The position numbers and the translations under genes were made by a program. A DNA stretch of 9,177 nt from a bacterium (GTDB lineage Bacteria; Patescibacteriota; Minisyncoccia; Minisyncoccales; PEYH01): contig JAGGVA010000039.1 of the NCBI GenBank assembly GCA_021158195.1, positions 1-9,177 of the forward strand. Reading direction: 5' to 3'. Position 1 is the stretch's first letter, and every line of letters begins with the position of its first letter. A model generated the notes under the pieces. That model was not told where the DNA came from, searched no databases, and saw only the letters and a list, made by a program, of their open reading frames with translations. Below are positions 1 through 5,246 of this stretch, piece by piece.

Positions 1-1778
1 ATAATTCGATTGACGAAAGTATGGCAGGTTATGCTTCGGAGATAGAAGTTGCCCTCTTGCCAGAGAACAGAGTAAGGGTTTCTGACAATGGAAGAGGAAT
101 ACCTGTTGATATTCATCCGCAAACAAAAAAATCAGCGTTAGAGACCGTTTTAACAACTCTTCACGCCGGAGCAAAGTTTGGCAAGAAAGTATATCAGATA
201 TCTGGTGGTTTGCACGGTGTAGGTGTTTCTGTTGTTTGTGCCTTATCAAAATACTTAAAAGCAGAAGTTTGCAGAGATGGCTATCGATACGTTCAAGAAT
301 ATTCTAGGGGAAAGCCCAAAACAAAATTAAAGAAAGATGGAAAGTGTAAAGAGACCGGCACAACAATTACTTTTCAACCAGATGAGGAAATTTTCCGACA
401 GATCAAGTTTGAAAGAAAAAGAATTTTAAATCATTTAAGGAAACAGGCATATCTTACCAAGGGGGTTAAGATAAAATTTATAGACGCCAGAGAAAACGGT
501 TTTGTTTATACTTTCTATTTCGAGGGCGGGTTGCGTTCTTATATCAAATATCTAATAGGAGAAAACACTCCTCTTCATAGCAATATTTTTTATGTTCAAG
601 GCGAGAAAGAAGGTATAGTTGTTGAGGCCGCCTTTCAATATACAGAAGAAAGAGAATCATGTGAAGAGAGTTTTGCCAACAATATATACACAATTGAGGG
701 CGGAAGCCATCTGACAGGGTTTAGGGCTGCCCTAACGCGTACTCTTAATGATTACGCCAAAAAGAATGATTTTATAAAATCTGACCAAGAAAATCTTTCA
801 GGGCAAGATGTGAGAGAAGGATTGAATGCAGCAGTGGCTGTAAAGGTATCAGAACCTCAGTTTGAAGGACAGACAAAAACAAAATTAGGTAACCCCGAAG
901 TTAAGCCAATTGTAGAGTCAATAGTGGCAGAAGCCCTTGCTGATTTCTTAGAAAGACATCCTCAAGATGCCCGAGCCATTATTAATAATTGTCTTTTAAG
1001 CCAGAAGGCGCGCAAAGCAGCACGCGCTGCCAAAGAAACAGTTTTAAGAAAAGGAATTTTAGAAGGTTTAAGTTTGCCGGGAAAATTAGCAGATTGTTCA
1101 TCTAAAAATCCAGAAGAATCAGAATTGTTCATTGTTGAGGGAGAATCAGCCGGAGGATCAGCAAAAATGGGAAGGGACAGAAAGTTTCAGGCAATTTTAC
1201 CTCTCCGAGGTAAAATTTTAAATGTAGAAAGAGCGCGCTTAGATAAGATGCTCTCTTCCAAAGAAATAAAAGCGTTAATTATTGCTTTGGGGACAGCCAT
1301 TGCTCAGGATTTTGATATTGAAAAAATAAGATATCATCGCATTATTATTATGACGGATGCCGACGTTGACGGAGCACATATTCGAACACTTCTTTTAACT
1401 CTCTTTTATCGTTATTTCCGTCCTATTATTGAGAGAGGATATCTATATATTGCTCAACCTCCGCTTTATAAAATTCAAATAGGAAAAACCGTTAGATATG
1501 CTTATAGTGATGAAGAAAAAGAACAGATAATAAAAGAGTTAAGCAAAAAAGAAAAAGGGCAGATTTCAATTCAAAGATACAAAGGTTTGGGAGAAATGAA
1601 CCCAGATCAATTATGGGAGACAACGATGAATCCCGAAAAGAGATTATTGTGGCAGGTAACTGTGGAAGATGCCAAAGAAGCAGATAGAATTTTTGATGTT
1701 TTAATGGGTAAAGAAGTACTGCCGAGAAAAAAGTTTATCTTAGCCCATGCTAAAAGCGTAAAGAATTTAGATGTGTAG
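1..1778 (+). CDS. gyrB: DNA gyrase subunit B, 5' truncated by window edge
   Basis: This is the ATPase and TOPRIM subunit of DNA gyrase, which pairs with GyrA to introduce negative supercoils. The frame is open from base 3, where the residues read NSIDESMAG; this is the GHKL ATPase motif holding the Mg-binding Asn, so the ATG at 21 is internal and roughly 45 residues are missing. Visible in order are the ATP-site motif SDNGRGIPV, the glycine-rich GGLHGVGVSVV, the QTK loop of the transducer domain (GQTKTKLGN), the TOPRIM motif EGESAGGSAKMGRDR (about nt 1137-1180), DADVDGAH (about 1354-1380) and the C-terminal QRYKGLGEMNP. TOPRIM has EGES where EGDS is common, which is conservative. The compact tail ending KNLDV fits the roughly 640-residue form rather than the longer E. 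coli form. ParE is the alternative, but the QAILPLRGKILNVE and tail motifs favour GyrB. Confidence 0.95.
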   Translation, partial: NSIDESMAGYASEIEVALLPENRVRVSDNGRGIPVDIHPQTKKSALETVLTTLHAGAKFGKKVYQISGGLHGVGVSVVCALSKYLKAEVCRDGYRYVQEYSRGKPKTKLKKDGKCKETGTTITFQPDEEIFRQIKFERKRILNHLRKQAYLTKGVKIKFIDARENGFVYTFYFEGGLRSYIKYLIGENTPLHSNIFYVQGEKEGIVVEAAFQYTEERESCEESFANNIYTIEGGSHLTGFRAALTRTLNDYAKKNDFIKSDQENLSGQDVREGLNAAVAVKVSEPQFEGQTKTKLGNPEVKPIVESIVAEALADFLERHPQDARAIINNCLLSQKARKAARAAKETVLRKGILEGLSLPGKLADCSSKNPEESELFIVEGESAGGSAKMGRDRKFQAILPLRGKILNVERARLDKMLSSKEIKALIIALGTAIAQDFDIEKIRYHRIIIMTDADVDGAHIRTLLLTLFYRYFRPIIERGYLYIAQPPLYKIQIGKTVRYAYSDEEKEQIIKELSKKEKGQISIQRYKGLGEMNPDQLWETTMNPEKRLLWQVTVEDAKEADRIFDVLMGKEVLPRKKFILAHAKSVKNLDV

Positions 1779-1783
1779 TGAGG

Positions 1784-1839
1784 TAGAGTTTAGAATTTAG
1801 AATATAGAATAATATTGAATATTGAAAAAATTAAAATCC
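1784..1839. repeat. Degenerate heptamer tandem array after gyrB
   Basis: Eight consecutive 7-bp units fill the start of the gap: TAGAGTT, TAGAATT, TAGAATA, TAGAATA, ATATTGA, ATATTGA, AAAAATT, AAAATCC. Neighbouring units are nearly identical and the motif drifts along the array. The period matches the heptamers around the palindromes at 3308, 5858 and 8806. No coding potential is apparent. The function is unknown. Confidence 0.6.
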
Positions 1840-1845
1840 CAAGAG

Positions 1846-1876
1846 AGGAGTGTAGTTTTTGCTGACACCCTTTTTT
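1846..1876 (+). terminator. Possible intrinsic terminator of gyrB
   Basis: An imperfect stem pairs 1846-1853 with 1865-1872 (AGGAGTGT against ACACCCTT, with one A-C mismatch and one G-T pair) around an 11-nt loop. It runs into six T residues at 1871-1876. Position and T tract fit a terminator for the gyrB transcript. The mismatch and large loop make it weak. Confidence 0.4.
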
Positions 1877-1883
1877 ATTAAAT

Positions 1884-1912
1884 TTGACAAATTATTTTGA
1901 CAGGATTATTAT
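1884..1912 (+). promoter_or_regulatory. Sigma-70-type promoter for secE-nusG-rplK
   Basis: A perfect TTGACA at 1884-1889 is followed 17 bp later by TATTAT at 1907-1912, a 5/6 match to the -10 consensus. A second TTGACA at 1897-1902 belongs to a near-direct repeat (TTTGACA..TTAT) but has no -10 at the right distance. An overlapping TATAAC at 1912-1917 could move the start slightly. Transcription would begin around 1919, about 40 nt before the secE ATG. Confidence 0.65.
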
Positions 1913-1920
1913 ATAACAAT

Positions 1921-1940
1921 AAGCCCCTAAGGGGGCTTTT
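1921..1940 (+). promoter_or_regulatory. GC hairpin at predicted 5' end of secE mRNA
   Basis: AAGCCCC (1921-1927) pairs with GGGGCTT (1932-1938) around the loop TAAG, followed by TTTT up to 1940. The shape resembles a short intrinsic terminator. However, it sits where the promoter at 1884-1912 should start transcription, so it would lie at the very 5' end of the secE message. It may stop read-through from gyrB, stabilise the 5' end, or attenuate; the sequence does not decide. Confidence 0.5.
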
Positions 1941-1958
1941 AAAAAAGTAAAGAAAGTT

Positions 1959-2159
1959 ATGAAAATAAGCAACCCGATTCCAAAATTAATAAATTATCTA
2001 AAAGAGGTTAAAACAGAAAGTAAGAAAATAAATTGGCCTACAAGAAAAGAAGCAATGAGATATTCTTTAATTGTGATAGGAATTTCTTTTTTTGTTGCTG
2101 TGTTTTTGGGCTCATTTGATGCCTTATTCTCGTTTTTATTAAGAAGATTAATAGAATAA
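1959..2159 (+). CDS. secE: Preprotein translocase subunit SecE
   Basis: This is the small essential membrane subunit that clamps SecY in the SecYEG protein-conducting channel. At 66 residues it is the single-helix bacterial form. The amphipathic N-terminal part ends in the family signature INWPTRKEA (about residues 24-32), and a hydrophobic segment at about 36-58 forms the transmembrane helix. Identification also rests on position: nusG begins 5 nt after the stop, the standard secE-nusG order. The ATG at 1959 has only a purine-rich AAAGAAAG upstream and no real SD. Expression most likely starts at the promoter at 1884-1912. Confidence 0.93.
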   Translation: MKISNPIPKLINYLKEVKTESKKINWPTRKEAMRYSLIVIGISFFVAVFLGSFDALFSFLLRRLIE

Positions 2160-2164
2160 AAATT

Positions 2165-2710
2165 ATGCCAAAACAGCGATTGCCACAAGAAAGAAGATGG
2201 TATGCGATTCATACATATTCAGGATACGAAGATGCGGTAGCAAAAAGTTTAAAACAAAGAATAGAGTCCTTAGGAATGGAGGATAAGATTTTTAATGTTA
2301 TTGTTCCAAAAGAGAAAAAAATAAAGATTAAAAACGGGAAAAGGCAAGTAGTAGAAGAAAAAATTTATCCGGGTTATGTGTTGGTTGAAATGATAGTTAC
2401 AGATGATTCCTGGTATGTGGTAAGAAATACCCCAAATGTTACAGGATTTGTGGGAGCAGGCACCACTCCTATCCCTATTTCCGACAAGGAAATAGAAGAA
2501 TTAAAAAAGAGAATGGGGCAGGAAGAACCAAAGTTTAAAATTAATTTCAAGGTGGGCGATCCAGTAAGAATTATAGATGGGCCATTTAAAGATTATGAGG
2601 GTAAAGTTTCAGAAATTGATGAAGAACAAGGCAAGGTGAAAGTGAATATTAATCTTTTTGGTAGAGATACGCCGGTGGAGTTGGACTCTTTGCAGATTAA
2701 GAAGATATAA
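2165..2710 (+). CDS. nusG: Transcription termination/antitermination factor NusG
   Basis: NusG binds the RNA polymerase clamp and modulates pausing, and couples transcription to Rho or to the ribosome. The 181-residue length is normal for the family. The NGN domain (about residues 10-115) contains RRWYAIHTYSGYE, the conserved YPGYVLVEM and VRNTPNVTGFVG. The C-terminal KOW domain (about 125-178) contains FKVGDPVRIIDGPFKDYEGKV and ends in LDSLQIKKI. The gene begins 5 nt after secE with no SD, so it is co-transcribed. An array of 8-bp repeats begins immediately after its stop. Confidence 0.97.
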   Translation: MPKQRLPQERRWYAIHTYSGYEDAVAKSLKQRIESLGMEDKIFNVIVPKEKKIKIKNGKRQVVEEKIYPGYVLVEMIVTDDSWYVVRNTPNVTGFVGAGTTPIPISDKEIEELKKRMGQEEPKFKINFKVGDPVRIIDGPFKDYEGKVSEIDEEQGKVKVNINLFGRDTPVELDSLQIKKI

Positions 2711-2714
2711 AATG

Positions 2715-2786
2715 AGTGACCAAGTGGCTAAGTGATCAAGTGATCGAGTGATCGAGTGACTAAGTGGCTAAGTTATTAAGTTATTT
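2715..2786. repeat. Octamer tandem array, nusG-rplK gap
   Basis: Nine exact-length 8-bp units run without interruption: AGTGACCA, AGTGGCTA, AGTGATCA, AGTGATCG, AGTGATCG, AGTGACTA, AGTGGCTA, AGTTATTA, AGTTATTT. The consensus is close to AGTGAYYR. Most units contain TGA or create TAA/TAG at the join, and because 8 is not a multiple of 3, stops fall in every frame. It ends 8 nt before rplK and shares 21 identical bases (2753-2773) with the array after rplK. It is not CRISPR: the units are contiguous with no spacers. Confidence 0.85.
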
Positions 2787-2794
2787 AAAATTAT

Positions 2795-3214
2795 ATGAAA
2801 AAAATATTGACAAAAGTAAAATTACAAATTCCGGCTGGGCAGGCAAATCCCGCTCCTCCTATTGGGCCTGCTTTGGCGCAACACGGAATCAATATTTCTG
2901 ATTTTTGTCAGAAATTTAATGACGCCACAAAAGATAAAGCCGGTTTTAAAATTCCGGTAATCATTACTATTTATGAGGATAGAACTTTTGATTTTGAACT
3001 TAAACAGCCGTTAGCATCGGATTTAATAAAAAAAGCAGCAGGTATTGAGAAGGGTTCAGGCGAACCCAATAGAAAGAAAGTTGGCAAGTTAACAAAGAAA
3101 CAGATTAAAGAAATAGCCCAGATGAAACTTCCAGACCTTAATACTAATGATATAGAAAAAGCAATGAAAATTATTGAGGCACAAGCAAAGGGTATGGGAA
3201 TTGAGGTAGAGTAA
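2795..3214 (+). CDS. rplK: 50S ribosomal protein L11
   Basis: L11 binds the GTPase-associated region of 23S rRNA and is needed for factor-dependent GTP hydrolysis. The protein is 139 residues, against about 141 usually. The N-terminal domain has the signature KLQIPAGQANPAPPIGPAL and the flexible HGINISDFC segment; the C-terminal RNA-binding domain has IEKGSGEPNRKKVGKLT and the tail KGMGIEV. The ATG has no SD (upstream is TTAAAATTAT). It follows nusG as in most bacteria, but the expected rplA (L1) does not follow. The gene is flanked on both sides by related octamer arrays, the second of which begins at the last base of its TAA stop. Confidence 0.97.
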   Translation: MKKILTKVKLQIPAGQANPAPPIGPALAQHGINISDFCQKFNDATKDKAGFKIPVIITIYEDRTFDFELKQPLASDLIKKAAGIEKGSGEPNRKKVGKLTKKQIKEIAQMKLPDLNTNDIEKAMKIIEAQAKGMGIEVE

Positions 3215-3277
3215 GTGACTGAGTGACTGAGTGACCGAGTGACTAAGTGGCTAAGTGATTGAGTGATTGAGTTAATT
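3214..3277. repeat. Octamer tandem array after rplK
   Basis: Eight 8-bp units start at the last base of the rplK stop codon: AGTGACTG, AGTGACTG, AGTGACCG, AGTGACTA, AGTGGCTA, AGTGATTG, AGTGATTG, AGTTAATT. Bases 3236-3256 are identical to 2753-2773 in the array upstream of rplK, so rplK lies between direct repeats. As in the first array, the units carry stop codons in all frames. Confidence 0.85.
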
Positions 3278-3284
3278 AAGAAAT

Positions 3285-3357
3285 AAAAATTAAAAATTGA
3301 ATAAAAATTCCTGCCTGCCGGCAGGCAGGAAAAATTAAAAATTAAGAATTAAAAATT
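3285..3357. repeat. 24-bp perfect palindrome within AAAAATT heptamers
   Basis: A perfect palindrome spans 3308-3331, centred on CCGG, with arms TTCCTGCCTGCC and GGCAGGCAGGAA. On the left lie AAAAATT units at 3285, 3292 and 3303; on the right AAAAATT at 3330 and 3337, AAGAATT at 3344 and AAAAATT at 3351. The structure, GC palindrome inside AT heptamers, matches the copies inside gatB and miaB. The RNA would form a 10-bp or longer stem, but no T tract follows on the plus strand, so a standard terminator for rplK is unlikely. It ends a few bases before dcd. Confidence 0.8.
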
Positions 3358-3362
3358 ACTCC

Positions 3363-3938
3363 GTGATTTTATCAGATCGGGATATTAAAAAATATATAGA
3401 AGAAGGCAAAATCAAAGTTGTTCCAAAGCCTAATTTTGAAATTCAATTGGGCCCCGCTTCTTTAGATTTCCGGTTAGGAAATGAATTTAGGGTTTTTAAT
3501 CATACTGTTAAACCTTATATTGACCCAAAAGACCCGAAAACTTTTCATAATTTAACTGAGATTGTCAAAGTTAGCAAAAACAAACCATTTGTTTTACAAC
3601 CAAGCCAATTCATTTTAGGCATTACTTTAGAGGAAATTGAGCTCCCAGATGATATTGGGGCTAGAATTGAAGGTCGTTCTAGTTGGGGAAGATTGGGAAT
3701 TATTGTTCATTCAACTGCCGGATATATTGACCCCGGTTTTAAAGGAAGGCTCACTTTGGAAATTTCAAACATTGGTATGTTGCCAATTCTTTTGTATCCC
3801 GGAATGAGAATTTGCCAGATAGCCTTTGAAACTCTTTCTTCTCCAGCAGAAAAACCTTATCCTAAAAAGAAAGACGCAAAATATTTTGGCGATATGGATC
3901 CACAAGAGAGTAAGATTCATAAAGATTTATCTTCTTAA
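3363..3938 (+). CDS. dcd: dCTP deaminase, possibly the dUMP-forming type
   Basis: Dcd deaminates dCTP to dUTP; some family members also hydrolyse the product to give dUMP directly. The 191-residue protein has the dUTPase-like trimeric fold signature: EGRSSWGRLG at residues 103-112, HSTAGYIDPGF at 116-126, and LEISN with the likely catalytic Glu133. The C-terminal segment SKIHKD matches the usual closing tail. HSTAGxIDPGF is the form I associate with the dUMP-forming mycobacterial enzyme, unlike HVTAH in E. coli Dcd, and no dut gene is nearby; the bifunctional reading is inference. The start is GTG at 3363 without an SD. thyX starts 4 nt after the stop, and tmk follows, so the product feeds thymidylate synthesis directly. 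Confidence 0.93.
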   Translation: MILSDRDIKKYIEEGKIKVVPKPNFEIQLGPASLDFRLGNEFRVFNHTVKPYIDPKDPKTFHNLTEIVKVSKNKPFVLQPSQFILGITLEEIELPDDIGARIEGRSSWGRLGIIVHSTAGYIDPGFKGRLTLEISNIGMLPILLYPGMRICQIAFETLSSPAEKPYPKKKDAKYFGDMDPQESKIHKDLSS

Positions 3939-3942
3939 GTTT

Positions 3943-4599
3943 ATGGCAAATATTCTCAAAAACGCAGGGAGTCATAAAATTTTGGCAATTTTGGTTGGGC
4001 TAAAAGGAGAAAGCCCACTAGAGTTAATTGAACTTTGTGGAAGAACTTCGTATCAATCGAGGGATAGAATTACGCCTGGCTCTGCAGAAAAGTTTGTTGA
4101 GATGCTGCGAAACAGAGGTCATGAAAGCGTATTAGAACATTCTTGTATGACTGTAGAATTCAACAATGTTTCAAGGGGGTTTACCCACGAATTAGTTCGC
4201 CACAGATTAGCATCTTTTACGCAGGAGTCCACAAGATATGTAGATGAGAGTAATTTTTATGTAGTAATTCCTCCAGACAAAGATGAGTCAGAGAAAATTG
4301 TAGAATTAGAACTTCCTGACGGAAAGAAAATTAAAATATCTTTTAAGGAATGGGCAGACCTAAACGAACAAATGTATCGTGGGTTAAGAAAAGCAGGATG
4401 GGTTCCTCAAGATGCAAGACAGATTCTTCCTATAGGTATTAAGTCTCAAATTGTTGTTACTGCTAATTTTAGGGAGTGGCGCCACATTTTTAAATTGAGG
4501 ACAAGCCCATCTGCTCACTGGGAGATACGTTATGTAATGACTAATCTTTTGAAGGATGTTCAAAAAAGAATACCAGTAATATTTGACGATATAACATAG
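3943..4599 (+). CDS. thyX: Flavin-dependent thymidylate synthase ThyX
   Basis: ThyX methylates dUMP to dTMP using methylene-tetrahydrofolate and FAD/NADPH, so it does not produce dihydrofolate as ThyA does. The 218-residue protein has GHESVLEHSCMTVEF (FAD/substrate region), the ThyX motif RHRLASFTQESTRY at residues 86-99 (form RHRxxSxxQxSxRY) and the C-terminal LRTSPSAHWEIR. The frame stays open upstream to an ATG at 3826, but that would add 39 basic, non-conserved residues overlapping dcd; the ATG at 3943, 4 nt after the dcd stop, is where family similarity begins. There is no SD. It sits between dcd, which supplies its substrate or the precursor, and tmk, which uses its product. Confidence 0.95.
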   Translation: MANILKNAGSHKILAILVGLKGESPLELIELCGRTSYQSRDRITPGSAEKFVEMLRNRGHESVLEHSCMTVEFNNVSRGFTHELVRHRLASFTQESTRYVDESNFYVVIPPDKDESEKIVELELPDGKKIKISFKEWADLNEQMYRGLRKAGWVPQDARQILPIGIKSQIVVTANFREWRHIFKLRTSPSAHWEIRYVMTNLLKDVQKRIPVIFDDIT

Positions 4600-4616
4600 G
4601 CAGAAATTACAGAATT

Positions 4617-5228
4617 ATGAAAAAAAATATTTATCAAGGAAAATTCATTGTTTTTGAAGGTTTAGATGGGTCGGGGTTAAGCACACAGGCGAAACTTCTA
4701 AAAGAATATTTAGAGAATAGAGGAATTAAAACTGTTCTCACAAAAGAGCCCACCAAAAATTCAAGTATTGCCTCTAAAATTCATCAAGCATTAAGTCACC
4801 AGATAGAGATTGACTCTTTACAACTTCAGAGACTTTTTGCTCAAGATAGAAGAGAACATTTAGAAAACCTTATTATTCCTTCATTAAAAGAAGGGAAATT
4901 TGTTATTTCTGATCGTTATTTCTTTTCTTCTTTTGCTTTTGGGTCAGAGAAAGAGGAGGACTTAGAAAAAATCATAGAACTTAATAAAGATTTTTTAATG
5001 CCTGATTTAGTGTTGCTTTTAAAAGTTAGGCCGAAGGTGTGTATTGAAAGAATTAAAAAAAGGGGAGAAGAAATAAAGTTGTTTGAGAAGGAAGAGAAAC
5101 TTGAGAAGGTTTGGAAAAATTATCAAAAATTAGTAGATATGTTTGATGTGATAAAGGTGATAGATGGAGAACAAGAAATTGACAAAGTGCAGAGAGAAGT
5201 GGTTGGGATTGTAGATAAAATGATATAA
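4617..5228 (+). CDS. tmk: Thymidylate kinase with altered Walker A
   Basis: Tmk phosphorylates dTMP to dTDP. The 203-residue length is typical. Recognisable parts are the N-terminal FIVFEGLDGSGLSTQ, KEPT after strand 2 (the dTMP-binding region), ISDRYFFSSFAF with the DRY motif from residue 99, MPDLVLLLKVRP, and the LID-like RIKKRGEEIKLFEK. The Walker A motif reads G15-LDGS-G20-L21-S22: the nearly invariant lysine is leucine (TTA at 4677-4679), while the rest of the motif and fold are intact. Either this lineage uses another basic residue, such as those in the LID, or activity is changed. The ATG lies 17 nt after the thyX stop with no SD. Position after dcd and thyX strongly supports the name. 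Confidence 0.88.
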   Translation: MKKNIYQGKFIVFEGLDGSGLSTQAKLLKEYLENRGIKTVLTKEPTKNSSIASKIHQALSHQIEIDSLQLQRLFAQDRREHLENLIIPSLKEGKFVISDRYFFSSFAFGSEKEEDLEKIIELNKDFLMPDLVLLLKVRPKVCIERIKKRGEEIKLFEKEEKLEKVWKNYQKLVDMFDVIKVIDGEQEIDKVQREVVGIVDKMI

Positions 5229-5229
5229 T
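5201..5229 (+). promoter_or_regulatory. Likely promoter of gatB over the tmk stop
   Basis: TTGGGA at 5201-5206 (4/6 match) is followed after exactly 17 bp by a perfect TATAAT at 5224-5229, which overlaps the tmk stop codon. Transcription would start about 5236, giving gatB a leader of only about 11 nt. That fits the absence of an SD there. Confidence 0.5.
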
Positions 5230-5246
5230 TCTACTAGAATAAAAAT

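Noticed and set aside
1..1778. Topoisomerase IV subunit ParE instead of GyrB
   Set aside because: The two families are close, but the QAILPLRGKILNVE region and KNLDV tail fit GyrB better. A tree would settle it.
1779..1958. tRNA-Trp gene often found before secE
   Set aside because: No cloverleaf, T-loop (GTTCGA-like) or acceptor pairing is visible. The gap is heptamer repeat, hairpins and promoter.
1994..2212. Minus-strand frame of 72 codons opposite secE and nusG
   Set aside because: It is a shadow of two clearly identified genes on the other strand, with no recognisable features of its own.
2715..3277. CRISPR array
   Set aside because: The units are 8 bp, contiguous and without spacers, and a coding gene (rplK) lies between the two arrays. 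No cas gene is present.
3308..3331. Intrinsic terminator for rplK
   Set aside because: The palindrome is strong, but the plus strand continues with A-rich units and no T tract, and the same core occurs inside coding genes.
3826..3942. Upstream in-frame ATG extending ThyX by 39 residues
   Set aside because: The extension overlaps dcd by over 100 bases, has no ThyX similarity and reads as an out-of-frame shadow of the dcd 3' end. ATG 3943 fits gene spacing and the family start.
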